From assembly GCF_014652875.1 (NCBI RefSeq), contig NZ_BMZQ01000002.1:1163501-1227500 (forward strand): a DNA stretch of 64,000 nt, given 5' to 3'. Below, piece after piece: positions 8,662 through 17,897 of this stretch. A program made the translations under genes and the position numbers. The stretch comes from Tianweitania populi (lineage in GTDB: Bacteria; Pseudomonadota; Alphaproteobacteria; Rhizobiales; Rhizobiaceae). The notes beneath the pieces are model-generated. The model worked only from the letters and a program-made list of their open reading frames with translations, was not told the DNA's origin and did no database searches. How positions within the stretch are numbered: position 1 is the stretch's first letter; each line of letters starts with the position of its first letter.

Positions 8662-9594
8662 TTGGGTAAACAGCCAATCCCTCCTACCGGCTGTTCATCC
8701 ATGCCCGCTTCGCTTTTCCGTTTCATGCCGGCGCTGTTCGTGGTGCTGTGGTCGACCGGCTTTATCGGCGCTCGTTACGCGATGCCCTATGCCGAGCCGC
8801 TCGGCTTTCTGGCGATCCGCTTCGGGCTGTCTTTCGTTATTCTGCTTTGCGCCCTGCTGATCCTGCGCAAGCCCCGTCTGCCGGCGCGCATCGCCATGCA
8901 TGCGGCAATCGCCGGCGCCCTGCTGCACGGCGTTTATCTCGGCTTCGTGTTCTGGGTGATCCATGAAGGATTTCCGGCGGGATTGACGGCGGCGATTGTC
9001 AGCCTTCAGCCGGTGCTGGTGGCGATCTTTGCAGCGCTGATCCTGCGCGAAACCGTCACCTGGAGGCAATGGATGGGCATCGCGTTGGGCCTGGTCGGAA
9101 CCGTGCTGGTGCTCCTGCCCAAGCTCGGCTTCACCGATCCGGGCGTGACGCCGATGACGATCGCGGGCTGTGTTCTGGCTCTGCTCGGCATCAGCGCCGG
9201 CACGCTGTGGCAGAAGCGCTTCGTCGGTCAGGCCGATCTCCTTGCCGGCACGCTGTGGCAATATCTGGGGGCAACGGTGGTGATGCTCATACCGGCTATG
9301 CTTCTGGAAGAGGGTCGATTAACCTGGAACCCGAGCCTTGTTCTGTCCCTGCTCTGGCTGGTCTTCGGCCTGTCGCTCGGCGCGATCTTTCTGCTGATGG
9401 CGATGATCAAGAACGGCGCGGTGTCGAAGGTCTCGTCCCTGTTCTACCTCGTGCCATCCGTGACCGCGCTGATGGCCTTCGTTCTGTTTGGCGAGCAGCT
9501 TGAACTCGTGCAACTCGCCGGCATGGTTCTGGTGGGAGCAGGCGTGGCGCTCGCAACGCGTCAGGGTTCCACTCTGCGGCGCGCTTCGCGGTAG
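8662..9594 (+). CDS. EamA/DMT-superfamily transporter
   Basis: 310 residues from TTG 8662, supported by AAGGAG (8651–8656) 5 nt upstream; the alternative ATG 8701 has no ribosome binding site. Ten hydrophobic segments form two EamA repeats (start PALFVVLWSTGFIGARYAMP; second repeat near GISAGTLWQKRFV). DMT-family proteins are inner-membrane exporters of amino acids, metabolites or drugs; the substrate is not predictable. Its 3' end overlaps the convergent BrkB gene by 34 bp, so the two transcripts are antisense at their ends. Confidence 0.85.
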   Translation: MGKQPIPPTGCSSMPASLFRFMPALFVVLWSTGFIGARYAMPYAEPLGFLAIRFGLSFVILLCALLILRKPRLPARIAMHAAIAGALLHGVYLGFVFWVIHEGFPAGLTAAIVSLQPVLVAIFAALILRETVTWRQWMGIALGLVGTVLVLLPKLGFTDPGVTPMTIAGCVLALLGISAGTLWQKRFVGQADLLAGTLWQYLGATVVMLIPAMLLEEGRLTWNPSLVLSLLWLVFGLSLGAIFLLMAMIKNGAVSKVSSLFYLVPSVTALMAFVLFGEQLELVQLAGMVLVGAGVALATRQGSTLRRASR

Positions 9595-10466
9595 CGGCGG
9601 ATGGAGGTGTTGAGTTCACCGCCCAGAATGAAGATCGCCGACAGGATATAAAGAAAAACGATCGCCACCATGATCGAAGCCAGCCCGGCATAGGTGGTGG
9701 CATAGGTCGAGAAGCGGCTGAGATACGCGCCGAATACGGTTGAACCCACAAACCAGGCCGCCAGCGTAAAGGCGATGCCGGGAATGATATGGAGGAAGCG
9801 GCGCTTTCCGGCCGGCAGCCAGAAATGGATCGCCATCAGGCTGAGGATGATGACGCAGCCGGCAATGATGTAGCGCCATAGGTTCAGCGTGCCGACATAG
9901 TTCGGCTCGATCCAGTCCACATTGCGCTCCGCGAAGGCCGCCACCAGCGGCGCGACCACCAGCAGCACCGAAATGACGACGATACCGATCGTGGCGATCA
10001 GCACGAACAGAAAGCTTTGCAGGCGGCGAAAGATGAAGGACCGGTTTTCGCTAACCCGGTAAGCGCGGTTGAGCGAAACCCGCAGGGCCTCCACGCCGTT
10101 GGATGCAAAATACATGGCCGCGATGACGGACACCGTCAGAAAGTCGCCGCGCTGCACGGTCAGCACATTCGTGACTTCCTGCGAAATGGGTGCCGCGATG
10201 GCTTCCGGCCAGGCATCGAAGATCAGATGGATGGCCGTATCGGAAAAAGCGCTGGCGCCGAGAAAGCTTGCAAGGGTTGCGGCAAAGATCAGGAAGGGAA
10301 ACAAAGCGAGGATCGCGGACAGCGCCAAGTGGCTCGCCATTGACCAGCCATCGTCGGAATCGAAATGATTATAGGCGTCCAGCACGATCCGGCGCGTCGC
10401 ATTCGCGATCCGCTTGGGTCGTCCGGGCTTCCTTGGCCGGGCCGCGACGGGCGAGAATTCAAACAT
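9561..10466 (-). CDS. YihY/BrkB-family inner-membrane protein
   Basis: 301 residues with six hydrophobic segments. Family hallmarks are seen: DDGWSMASHLALSAILALFP near residue 40, ASNGVEALRVSLNRAYRVSE in the middle, and a C-terminal segment ending ILGGELNTSIRRYREA. The family was once annotated as ribonuclease BN in error; its members are membrane proteins of uncertain function, and BrkB of Bordetella was linked to serum resistance. It converges on the EamA gene with a 34-bp overlap. Confidence 0.87.
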   Translation of the reverse strand: MFEFSPVAARPRKPGRPKRIANATRRIVLDAYNHFDSDDGWSMASHLALSAILALFPFLIFAATLASFLGASAFSDTAIHLIFDAWPEAIAAPISQEVTNVLTVQRGDFLTVSVIAAMYFASNGVEALRVSLNRAYRVSENRSFIFRRLQSFLFVLIATIGIVVISVLLVVAPLVAAFAERNVDWIEPNYVGTLNLWRYIIAGCVIILSLMAIHFWLPAGKRRFLHIIPGIAFTLAAWFVGSTVFGAYLSRFSTYATTYAGLASIMVAIVFLYILSAIFILGGELNTSIRRYREARRRVEP

Positions 10467-10619
10467 CGATCACCGCTTGATCATCGCGCGAATAACGGCT
10501 CCAGTTGGCCGCGGCCTAGCCACGATACGTGATTCCCATAAAGCACGTGCCTATATAGAGCAAAGTTGCAGATAACCGCAGCACGCACGTTCCAACACCA
10601 TCAGTCAAAAGAGATCATC

Positions 10620-10820
10620 ATGGCCATTGTTTTCAACATGCTCGCCGTTCTGGTGATGGTTGCCGTTGTTGCCGTGCTTCTGCGCGGGCTGGTGGTGATG
10701 ATGCGCGGCGGTTCGGGCAATACGTCGAACAAGCTGATGCAGGCGCGCGTCGGCCTCCAGTTTGTCGCGCTGGTCCTCATCATGACCGCTTACTGGTTCT
10801 CGCAACGCGGTGGTTCCTGA
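10620..10820 (+). CDS. Small twin-transmembrane HIG1-domain protein
   Basis: 66 residues with two transmembrane segments (NMLAVLVMVAVVAVLLRGLV and VGLQFVALVLIMTAYWF) joined by a short polar loop (RGGSGNTSNKLMQAR). This is the layout of alphaproteobacterial HIG1-like proteins, whose mitochondrial relatives associate with cytochrome c oxidase supercomplexes. ATG 10620 follows AAAAGAGATCATC and gives the conserved length; an ATG 54 nt upstream would add an unlikely leader. It sits 33 nt before the cobalamin adenosyltransferase gene and is probably co-transcribed with it. Confidence 0.8.
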   Translation: MAIVFNMLAVLVMVAVVAVLLRGLVVMMRGGSGNTSNKLMQARVGLQFVALVLIMTAYWFSQRGGS

Positions 10821-10853
10821 CCTCTCGTGTCAGCAGACTGAACAGGCAGACAG

Positions 10854-11432
10854 ATGGTCAAGATCAACAAGATCTACACCCGCACCGGCGATGACGGCAC
10901 GACAGGGCTGGCCGCCGGTCCGCGCCGCCTGAAATACGATCTGCGCGTCGAAGCCTATGGCACGGTGGATGAAGCCAATTGCTGCATCGGCATGGCGCGG
11001 CTTCATACGAGCGAGCTGCCTTTGATCGATGCGATGCTCATGCGCATGCAGAACGACTTCTTCGATCTCGGCGCCGATCTCGCCACGCCGGAAACCGGAA
11101 AAGACCTTGGCTATGAGCCGCTGCGGATCACGCCAGCGCAGGTGGCGCGGGTGGAAGCCGACATCGACCAGTTGAATGCCGTGATCAAGCCCTTGAAGAG
11201 CTTCGTCCTGCCGGGCGGTTCGCCGGCATCTGCCGCGCTCCACCTTGCCCGCACGGTAACGCGGCGGGCTGAACGCATCATTGTCCAGCTGGCGGCTGAC
11301 GCCGAAGAGCAGGTAAGCCCGGAGGCGATCCGCTATGCCAACCGCGCGTCCGACTTCCTGTTTGTCGCCGCGCGCGCCTTGAACGACAATGGCGAAAGCG
11401 ATGTCTTGTGGGTGCCCGGGCAAAATCGCTGA
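10854..11432 (+). CDS. pduO: Cob(I)alamin adenosyltransferase, PduO/MMAB type
   Basis: 192 residues. It transfers the adenosyl group of ATP to cob(I)alamin to make coenzyme B12. Diagnostic motifs are present: TRTGDDGTTGL at residues 9–19 (ATP binding), FVLPGGSPASAALHLARTV and TRRAER in the middle, and YANRASDFLFVAAR near the C-terminus (the usual form is YLNRLSDFLF). It is unrelated to the CobA/BtuR family that does the same reaction. Its neighbours are HIG1 and etfBA, so the product could serve a B12-dependent mutase, but no such gene is in the window. Confidence 0.93.
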   Translation: MVKINKIYTRTGDDGTTGLAAGPRRLKYDLRVEAYGTVDEANCCIGMARLHTSELPLIDAMLMRMQNDFFDLGADLATPETGKDLGYEPLRITPAQVARVEADIDQLNAVIKPLKSFVLPGGSPASAALHLARTVTRRAERIIVQLAADAEEQVSPEAIRYANRASDFLFVAARALNDNGESDVLWVPGQNR

Positions 11433-11625
11433 CCCAGGCCTTGTCCGCTGACGGCGTCCTCATCGTTGCCCGGGAGTTGTTCAAACAGCGGTTAGGGATT
11501 GACGGGCGGAGCCCTGCTGATTACGCCTTGCCGCGTCTTTTGGCGCGCATGTCGGCATTCAGCTAGCGATAAAAGCCAGCGCCTGTTACCGAACGCGCAA
11601 TTCTCAACGATAGAGGTAGTTGACG

Positions 11626-12372
11626 ATGAAAGTTCTGGTCCCGGTTAAGCGGGTAGTCGATTACAACGTCAAGATCCGCGTCAAGTCCGACGGATCGGGC
11701 GTCGAACTCGCCAATGTCAAAATGTCGATGAACCCGTTCGACGAGATCGCGGTTGAAGAAGCGATCCGCCTGAAGGAAGCCGGCAAGGCCGAAGAGATCA
11801 TCGTCGTTTCGGTCGGACCGCAGCAGGCGCAGGAAACGCTCCGCACGGCGCTCGCCATGGGCGCCGATCGTGCCATCCTGATCAAGGTGGAAGAAGCCGC
11901 CGAGCCGCTCACCGTCGCCAAGCTCTTGAAGGGCGTTGTCGATGCCGAACAGCCCGGCCTCGTGATCCTCGGCAAGCAGGCGATCGACGACGACGCCAAC
12001 CAGACCGGCCAGATGCTGTCGGCACTGCTCGGCTGGAGCCAGGGAACCTTCGCATCCAAGCTCGAGATCGAAGGCGAAAACGCCAAAGTCACGCGCGAAG
12101 TGGATGGCGGTTTGCAGGTCATCACCGTCAAGCTGCCGGCGATCATCACAACCGACCTGCGCTTGAACCAGCCGCGTTACGCCTCGCTGCCCAACATCAT
12201 GAAGGCCAAGAAGAAGCCGCTCGACGAAAAGTCGGCCGCCGATCTCGGCGTCGAAGTGAAGCAGCGCCTCACCGTGTTGAAGACCGAAGAGCCCGGCGGC
12301 CGCAAGGCTGGCGTCAAGGTCAAGGACGTGGCGGAATTGGTTTCGTCGCTTAAATCCGCCGGCGTGCTCTGA
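11626..12372 (+). CDS. etfB: Electron transfer flavoprotein, beta subunit
   Basis: 248 residues from ATG 11626, the conserved start ([14 protein letters not shown]) preceded by AGAGG; a TTG two codons earlier is unlikely. It binds AMP and forms with EtfA the heterodimer that carries electrons from acyl-CoA and other dehydrogenases to ETF:quinone oxidoreductase. The signature [20 protein letters not shown] and the C-terminal [13 protein letters not shown] are typical. etfA follows after 23 nt. Confidence 0.97.
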   Translation: MKVLVPVKRVVDYNVKIRVKSDGSGVELANVKMSMNPFDEIAVEEAIRLKEAGKAEEIIVVSVGPQQAQETLRTALAMGADRAILIKVEEAAEPLTVAKLLKGVVDAEQPGLVILGKQAIDDDANQTGQMLSALLGWSQGTFASKLEIEGENAKVTREVDGGLQVITVKLPAIITTDLRLNQPRYASLPNIMKAKKKPLDEKSAADLGVEVKQRLTVLKTEEPGGRKAGVKVKDVAELVSSLKSAGVL

Positions 12373-12395
12373 GTTCGGAAGAAAGGAAAGTTATC

Positions 12396-13325
12396 ATGGC
12401 TATTCTCCTCATCGCCGAACATGACAATGCTTCGCTGTCGGACCAGACTGCCAAGGCACTGACCGCCGCCACTCAGATCGGCTCCGATGTCGACGTGCTG
12501 GTGGCCGGCAAGGGCGCGCAGGGCGTGGCCGATGCCGCTGCCAAGCTGCAGGGCGTGCGCAAGGTCCTTCTTGCCGAAGGTGACGACCTGGAACAGCGCT
12601 TGGCTGAGCCGCTCGCCGCCCTGGTGGTTTCGCTCGCCGACACCTACGACACGATCGTCGCGCCTGCGACCTCGACCGGCAAGAACGTGCTGCCGCGCGT
12701 CGCCGCCCTGCTCGACGTTATGCAGATCTCCGAGATCATCGAAGTCGTCTCCGCCGACACGTTCAAGCGTCCGATCTATGCCGGCAACGCGATCCAGACC
12801 GTGCAGTCGACCGATCAAAAGAAGGTCATCACGGTTCGTACCGCGTCCTTCACGGCGGCCGAAGAGGGTGGTTCGGCTTCCGTTGAAAACGCATCGGCTG
12901 CCGCCAATCCCGGTCTGTCCACCTTCGTGGAAAACCGCCTGTCGGAAAGCGATCGTCCGGAGCTGACTTCGGCCAAGATCATCATCTCGGGTGGTCGTGC
13001 GCTCGGTTCTTCCGAGAAGTTCGAGGAAGTCATCCTGCCGGTTGCCGATAAGCTTGGTGCCGCCATCGGCGCATCGCGTGCGGCCGTCGATGCCGGCTAC
13101 GCCCCGAACGACTGGCAGGTCGGTCAGACCGGCAAGGTCGTGGCTCCCGAACTTTACATCGCCTGCGGCATTTCCGGTGCGATCCAGCATCTCGCCGGCA
13201 TGAAGGACTCGAAGGTCATCGTCGCCATCAACAAGGACGAGGAAGCGCCGATTTTCCAGGTCGCCGATTACGGCCTGGTCGGCGATCTCTTCACGATCCT
13301 GCCGGAACTTGAAAAGGCGCTTTGA
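12396..13325 (+). CDS. etfA: Electron transfer flavoprotein, alpha subunit
   Basis: 309 residues, normal length. The C-terminal FAD-binding domain is complete: [15 protein letters not shown], then [20 protein letters not shown] and [20 protein letters not shown], ending [20 protein letters not shown] 12396 follows GAAAGGAAAG. It is the second gene of etfBA and is closed by a strong intrinsic terminator at 13358, so hbd downstream probably has its own promoter or depends on read-through. Confidence 0.97.
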   Translation: MAILLIAEHDNASLSDQTAKALTAATQIGSDVDVLVAGKGAQGVADAAAKLQGVRKVLLAEGDDLEQRLAEPLAALVVSLADTYDTIVAPATSTGKNVLPRVAALLDVMQISEIIEVVSADTFKRPIYAGNAIQTVQSTDQKKVITVRTASFTAAEEGGSASVENASAAANPGLSTFVENRLSESDRPELTSAKIIISGGRALGSSEKFEEVILPVADKLGAAIGASRAAVDAGYAPNDWQVGQTGKVVAPELYIACGISGAIQHLAGMKDSKVIVAINKDEEAPIFQVADYGLVGDLFTILPELEKAL

Positions 13326-13357
13326 CTTTCGTCCAAGAGATTGGGCAAAGTGATGAA

Positions 13358-13386
13358 GGCGGGATCCCCTCGATCCCGCCTTTTTT
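13358..13386 (+). terminator. Intrinsic terminator after etfA
   Basis: GGCGGGATC (13358–13366), a 5-nt loop, GATCCCGCC (13372–13380) and then six T form a perfect 9-bp stem with a U-tail. Confidence 0.92.
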
Positions 13387-13431
13387 ATCTTTCAAGCGGC
13401 GCAAAAGCCGCGTGCGGCGGGGTGTTACGCA

Positions 13432-14307
13432 ATGGCAATCGAAACCGTAGGCGTGATTGGCGCCGGGCAGATGGGAAGCGGCATCGCACAGGTTGCCGCC
13501 ATCGCCGGCTACAAGGTGCGGCTCTACGACGTCTCGGCCGACCGGATCCAGGCCGGTCTGGCGACGATCAGCGGCAATCTGGCTCGCTCCGTGTCGTCCG
13601 GCAAGCTGAACGAGGCGGAACGCCATGCAGCCATCAGCCAGATCGCGCCGGCCCATGCCATGGATGATCTCGCCGCCGCCGATCTGGTGATAGAGGCGGC
13701 AACGGAAGACGAGACGGTCAAGCGCAAGATCTTCGCGCAGCTTTGCCCGGTCTTGAATCCGACCGCGATCGTCGCCTCCAACACCTCGTCGATCTCGATC
13801 ACCCGGCTGGCGGCACAAACAGACCGCCCGGAACGCTTTATCGGCATTCACTTTATGAACCCGGTTCCGGCCATGAAGCTGGTGGAGCTGGTGCGCGGTA
13901 TCGCGACCGAAGACGCGACCTTCGAGGCCGCGCGCGATTTCGTGTCGAAGCTCGACAAGACGGTGACGACGGCCGAAGATTTTCCGGCCTTCATCGTCAA
14001 CCGCATCCTTTTGCCGATGATCAACGAGGCGATCTACACGCTTTATGAAGGCGTCGGCTCGGTGGAAGCGATCGACACCGCCATGAAGCTCGGCGCCAAC
14101 CACCCGATGGGCCCACTGCAACTGGCGGACTTCATCGGTTTGGACACCTGCCTGTCGATCATGCAGGTGCTGCATGACGGTTTGTCGGATTCCAAATACC
14201 GGCCATGCCCGCTGCTGGTGAAATATGTCGAAGCCGGCTGGCTCGGCCGGAAGGTCGGCCGCGGCTTCTATGATTATCGCGGCGAAACGCCGGTTCCAAC
14301 GCGTTAG
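13432..14307 (+). CDS. hbd: 3-hydroxybutyryl-CoA dehydrogenase
   Basis: 291 residues. It oxidises 3-hydroxybutyryl-CoA (or reduces acetoacetyl-CoA) with NAD(P). The Rossmann motif GAGQMGSGIAQVAAIAGY is at residues 10–27; SNTSSI and the catalytic His region IGIHFMNPVPAMKLVEL follow, and the C-terminal helical domain carries NRILLPMINEAI and GLDTCLSIM. The etfB–etfA–hbd order is common in rhizobia and links beta-oxidation or butanoate metabolism to the electron-transfer flavoprotein. Confidence 0.95.
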   Translation: MAIETVGVIGAGQMGSGIAQVAAIAGYKVRLYDVSADRIQAGLATISGNLARSVSSGKLNEAERHAAISQIAPAHAMDDLAAADLVIEAATEDETVKRKIFAQLCPVLNPTAIVASNTSSISITRLAAQTDRPERFIGIHFMNPVPAMKLVELVRGIATEDATFEAARDFVSKLDKTVTTAEDFPAFIVNRILLPMINEAIYTLYEGVGSVEAIDTAMKLGANHPMGPLQLADFIGLDTCLSIMQVLHDGLSDSKYRPCPLLVKYVEAGWLGRKVGRGFYDYRGETPVPTR

Positions 14308-14484
14308 AAAAATCTAAATTAGGGAAGCGATCACTAAGTGCTCAAATTGTGTCTTTACGGCATCACTCATCTGCAACTGTTCTGTGATGCCAAGGAAACG
14401 CGTTTGTGATGAGAAACTAAAAGCGCTCTCCTCTAGTTGTTCAATTGCTCAGCAACACGCGATTGGATTGGGGGATTACCCGTG

Positions 14485-15309
14485 ATGAAAAAGTTTCTAC
14501 TGCTCACTTCGGTGACAATGATTGCAGCACCGGCTTTCGCGGCCGACGTTGTCATGGAAGAGCCGCCGGCACCGACGGTTGTGGAAGTTCCTGCCGCCAA
14601 GGGCTGGAGCGGCCTGTATGTGGGTGTGCAGGGTGGCTACGGTTTCGGCGACACCGACCAGATCGCCATTGATCCTTTCGCATTCCCAGGCCTCGTCACC
14701 GCCTTCACGCCGGCCGGTGCAGCACCGGGTTCGAGCTTTGCCGCCAGCGGCGACTTCGATGACGGTTTCGTCGGCGGCGCGCATATCGGTTACGACTGGC
14801 AGGTCAACAACCTCGTCTTCGGCGTGATCGGCGACATCACCTACACCGACCTCGGCGACGAGCAGAACGCATTCTCGCGCACGCCTGCCACCTACACGAT
14901 CGAGCGTGATCTCGACTGGATGGCAACGCTGCGCGGCCGCCTCGGCTACGCCGTCAACGACAACCTGCTGATCTACGGCACGGGCGGCGTGGCTTATGGC
15001 GAAGTCGACTTCCGCTATTCGCAGCCAGGTTCGGCCGCAGCCTTCACCACGTCGGGCGGTCAGGACAGCGATTTCGGCTATGTGGTCGGCGCCGGTGTTG
15101 AAACCAAGCTGACGCAGAACATCTCGTTCGGCCTCGAATATCTGTACACCAATCTCGGCGACAACGACTTCGAAGCCAATCTCGTCAACGGTCCGTTCGG
15201 CGGCGCTACCGGTGCAGCCGGCAGCAATCCCGGCGGCACGACGCTGCGTGGTGCGGATGACGACTTCGACTTCCACACCATCCAGGCCAAGGTGTCCTAC
15301 CGCTTCTAA
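14485..15309 (+). CDS. Omp25/Omp31-like outer-membrane beta-barrel protein
   Basis: 274 residues from ATG 14485. A signal peptide (MKKFLLLTSVTMIAAPAFA, cleaved before ADV) is followed by a short acidic/Pro-rich linker (EEPPAPTVVEVP) and an eight-strand-type barrel beginning WSGLYVGVQGGYGFGDTDQ and ending VSYRF, with the terminal Phe typical of BAM substrates. This is the architecture of the abundant Omp25/Omp31/Omp22 group of Rhizobiales. A longer in-frame start at 14437 would disrupt the signal peptide. It is monocistronic, with a 177-nt upstream gap and its own terminator. Confidence 0.9.
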   Translation: MKKFLLLTSVTMIAAPAFAADVVMEEPPAPTVVEVPAAKGWSGLYVGVQGGYGFGDTDQIAIDPFAFPGLVTAFTPAGAAPGSSFAASGDFDDGFVGGAHIGYDWQVNNLVFGVIGDITYTDLGDEQNAFSRTPATYTIERDLDWMATLRGRLGYAVNDNLLIYGTGGVAYGEVDFRYSQPGSAAAFTTSGGQDSDFGYVVGAGVETKLTQNISFGLEYLYTNLGDNDFEANLVNGPFGGATGAAGSNPGGTTLRGADDDFDFHTIQAKVSYRF

Positions 15310-15341
15310 TCGCCTACGCGATTTGCTGAGCACAACAAGGA

Positions 15342-15371
15342 AACCCGTCGGAGCGATTCGGCGGGTTTTTT
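15342..15371 (+). terminator. Intrinsic terminator after the porin gene
   Basis: AACCCGTCG (15342–15350) pairs with CGGCGGGTT (15359–15367) with one G-U pair, followed by a T-run. Confidence 0.9.
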
Positions 15372-15390
15372 GCTGTCTGGATGTAAGGGT

Positions 15391-15496
15391 TAGAGCATTT
15401 CCGGCGAAAGAAGAATCGCCGAGAATGCTCTAACTCTCTGTTTAGACGCAATTTCCGGACGCAAAACCGCTCCGCACTTTTGCTGGAATTGCTCTA
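15391..15496 (-). repeat. 106-nt intergenic palindromic element, copy A (RIME-like)
   Basis: It is bounded by TAGAGCATT at one end and GGAATTGCTCTA at the other. The same element occurs in inverted orientation at 27465–27570 with 7 mismatches in 106 nt. It folds into two hairpins, one closed by TAGAGCATT/AATGCTCTA (15391–15432) and one containing GCAAAACCGC and AATTGC arms. Its right end supplies the stop codon of the minus-strand tlpA-like gene (15494–15496). It resembles the mosaic intergenic palindromes of rhizobia. Confidence 0.85.
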
Positions 15497-16162
15497 GTCC
15501 TTGCGGGCTTCCGCAATCAGCGCGCGCGCATCGGCGCTGTTCCATTCCGCCGGCCCGTTCATGTGGGTCAGCAGGCAGCCGTCCTTGTCGATCAACAAGG
15601 TGACGGGCAGGCCCAGCGCCAGCGCGCGTGATTTCAGCTCGTTGAAGATGCCGAGCGACGCATCGCGATAATGGGCGAGGGCTGTGACGCCGGTATCGGC
15701 CAAGAACGCCTTCGGCTTGGTGTCGTCGCCTGTGTCGATGTTGACAGCCACGACCTCGAACCCGTCGTCGCCGACTTCCTTCTGCAAAGCGTCGAGCGCC
15801 GGCATTTCCTGGCGGCAAGGCGCGCACCAGGTTGCCCACAGGTTGAGGAGCACGGTCTTGTTCTTCAGGTCAGCCAGCGTCATCGGCTTTCCGGCAGGAT
15901 CGTTGAAGGCGAGCGAGGCCAGGGATTGCGGCGGATCGGCCGGCAGCATGGCCGCGACTTCGCCCTTCGCGGCATCGCCGACGCGCTTGGCCTTGTCCGC
16001 CTTGGCGGCACAAACGCGATCGTCGCTTGAACCGCTGGCCGTTGCGAACTTGCCAGTTTCCCCGCCGCTCACGTATACGGCAACGGCACCCGCAATGGCG
16101 CCAGCCAGCGCGGCAATCGCGATCCAGCGCTTTGCCGGAAAGAGTTTGGTGCGCTCAGTCAT
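15494..16162 (-). CDS. TlpA/ResA-like membrane-anchored thiol-disulfide protein
   Basis: 222 residues from ATG 16162, chosen because it puts the signal anchor ([19 protein letters not shown]) at residues 12–30 and has GGAG upstream; longer in-frame starts run into the argH gene region. The periplasmic domain is thioredoxin-like with WATWCAPCR (CxxC redox pair), [11 protein letters not shown] (cis-Pro) and NIDTGDD. It is expected to reduce disulfides, for example in cytochrome c or oxidase assembly. It is divergent from argH with only 28 nt between the start codons. Its TAG stop lies inside the 106-nt repeat element. Confidence 0.88.
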   Translation of the reverse strand: MTERTKLFPAKRWIAIAALAGAIAGAVAVYVSGGETGKFATASGSSDDRVCAAKADKAKRVGDAAKGEVAAMLPADPPQSLASLAFNDPAGKPMTLADLKNKTVLLNLWATWCAPCRQEMPALDALQKEVGDDGFEVVAVNIDTGDDTKPKAFLADTGVTALAHYRDASLGIFNELKSRALALGLPVTLLIDKDGCLLTHMNGPAEWNSADARALIAEARKD

Positions 16163-16190
16163 GACCTGTCTCCGAGGCCGCGTTACCACG

Positions 16191-17591
16191 ATGAGCGACG
16201 AAAAGACCAGTAACGAGATGTGGGGCGGACGTTTTGCCTCGGGCCCTGCCGCGATCATGGAGGCCATCAACGCCTCGATCGGCTTCGACCAGAAGCTTTA
16301 TGCTCAGGACATCCGCGGCTCGATCGCCCATAGCGAGATGCTGGCCGCGCAAGGCATCATCACGGCCGAGGACCAGGTTGCCATCGCCGAGGGTCTGCGC
16401 ACCATCCAGCGCGAGATCGAGACCGGCTCCTTCCAGTTCTCGCGTCAGCTTGAAGACATCCACATGAATGTGGAATCGCGGCTGGCAACGCTGGTCGGCC
16501 CCGCTGCGGGCCGTCTCCACACCGCCCGCTCGCGCAACGATCAGGTCGCCGTCGATTTCCGCCTGTGGGTCAAGGATGAGCTTGCCCGCGTCGACCATGC
16601 GCTGACCAAGCTGATCGCCGCCTTCCTCAATCGCGCCGAGGAACATGCCGCAACCGTCATGCCCGGCTTCACCCATCTGCAAACCGCCCAGCCCGTCACG
16701 TTCGGCCATCATTGCATGGCCTATGTCGAAATGTTCGGCCGCGATCTCAGCCGTGTCCGCGATGCGTCCGCGCGCCTCGACGAATCGCCGCTGGGGGCCG
16801 CAGCGCTTGCCGGCACCGGCTTTCCGATCGACCGTCACAGTACCGCGCAGGCGCTCGGCTTCCGCGAACCGACCCGCAATTCCATCGACTCCGTGTCCGA
16901 TCGCGATTACGCACTGGAATTCCTGTCGCTTTCCGCGATCTGCGCCACGCATCTGTCGCGTCTGGCGGAAGAGATCGTGATCTGGTCGACGCCGCAATTC
17001 GGTTTCATCCGCCTGTCCGACGCTTTTTCCACCGGCTCCTCGATCATGCCGCAGAAGAAGAACCCGGATGCGGCCGAGCTGACCCGCGCCAAGACCGGCC
17101 GCATCAATGGCCATCTGATCGCGCTGCTCACCGTCATGAAAGGCCTGCCGCTCGCTTATTCCAAGGACATGCAAGAAGACAAGGAAGCCGTGTTCGACGC
17201 GGCCGAAACGCTCGATCTGATGGTTGCCGCCATGACCGGCATGGTCTCGGACATGACGGTGCAAACTGAAGCCATGGCTCGTGCGGCCGGCTCCGGCTAT
17301 TCCACCGCTACCGATCTGGCGGACTGGCTCGTGCGCACGCTGAACCTGCCGTTCCGCGAAGCCCACCATGTGACGGGCCGTGCCGTTGCCTTGGCTGAAG
17401 CCAAGAAGATCGGGCTGGAAGAACTGGCGCTGGCCGACCTCCAGTCTATCCATGCCGGCATCACCGATGCGATCTTCGACGTCCTGTCGGTCGAGAACTC
17501 GGTTGGAAGCCGCACCTCCTACGGCGGCACCGCGCCCGACCAGGTGCGCAAGCAGATCGCTTACTGGAAAGAGCGGCTGGCGCAGGGTTGA
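16191..17591 (+). CDS. argH: Argininosuccinate lyase
   Basis: 466 residues from ATG 16191; the same frame is open far upstream, but only this start gives the conserved N-terminus ([20 protein letters not shown]). It cleaves argininosuccinate to arginine and fumarate, the last step of arginine synthesis. The fumarase/lyase signature [15 protein letters not shown] is present (catalytic Ser in the flexible loop), as are [17 protein letters not shown] and [13 protein letters not shown] short lipoprotein gene and lysA follow on the same strand, the usual rhizobial order. Confidence 0.97.
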   Translation: MSDEKTSNEMWGGRFASGPAAIMEAINASIGFDQKLYAQDIRGSIAHSEMLAAQGIITAEDQVAIAEGLRTIQREIETGSFQFSRQLEDIHMNVESRLATLVGPAAGRLHTARSRNDQVAVDFRLWVKDELARVDHALTKLIAAFLNRAEEHAATVMPGFTHLQTAQPVTFGHHCMAYVEMFGRDLSRVRDASARLDESPLGAAALAGTGFPIDRHSTAQALGFREPTRNSIDSVSDRDYALEFLSLSAICATHLSRLAEEIVIWSTPQFGFIRLSDAFSTGSSIMPQKKNPDAAELTRAKTGRINGHLIALLTVMKGLPLAYSKDMQEDKEAVFDAAETLDLMVAAMTGMVSDMTVQTEAMARAAGSGYSTATDLADWLVRTLNLPFREAHHVTGRAVALAEAKKIGLEELALADLQSIHAGITDAIFDVLSVENSVGSRTSYGGTAPDQVRKQIAYWKERLAQG

Positions 17592-17671
17592 ATGATGGCG
17601 GCTTGCCAAAGCCGCCATTCCCGGTGCATTGCCAAAGGCCCAAGCCTTGGCCACCTTGCAAGGATCGCACG

Positions 17672-17881
17672 ATGACTGGTTCCCGCATTCTCGTTTTCGC
17701 CGCCTTGGCTGCCGTTTTGGCGACCAGCGCCTGCGGCCGCAGGCCGGCCGAGCTGCAAACGCCGAGCCAGGCTGCCAACGACACGAAACGCGAGGGCGCC
17801 GGCATCGGCATCAACCAGCCGGCCGCACCGGCTGCGGCTCCGGCGCCGGAGCGCCGCTTCATCCTCGATGGCCTGATCTGA
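17672..17881 (+). CDS. Small lipoprotein between argH and lysA (LptM-like)
   Basis: 69 residues from ATG 17672 (AAGGA upstream). A signal peptide of about 21 residues (ILVFAALAAVLATSAC) ends in a lipobox-like ATSAC with Cys as the lipidation site. The short mature part is Pro/Ala-rich and ends RRFILDGLI. Short lipoproteins next to lysA are conserved in Proteobacteria; E. coli YifL (LptM) assists assembly of the LptDE translocon. Equivalence is suggested by position and size, not proved. Longer in-frame starts would overlap argH. Confidence 0.72.
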   Translation: MTGSRILVFAALAAVLATSACGRRPAELQTPSQAANDTKREGAGIGINQPAAPAAAPAPERRFILDGLI

Positions 17882-17897
17882 CCCGGCAGCGTTCCCC

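Noticed and set aside
11433-11625. Riboswitch or leader RNA upstream of etfB, given the adjacent cobalamin enzyme
   Set aside because: No B12-box or other known riboswitch core was recognised, only ordinary spacer sequence.
12177-13190. Long minus-strand frame opposite etfA
   Set aside because: It fully overlaps a clear EtfA gene, resembles no family and is rich in Arg/Gly as codon shadows are.
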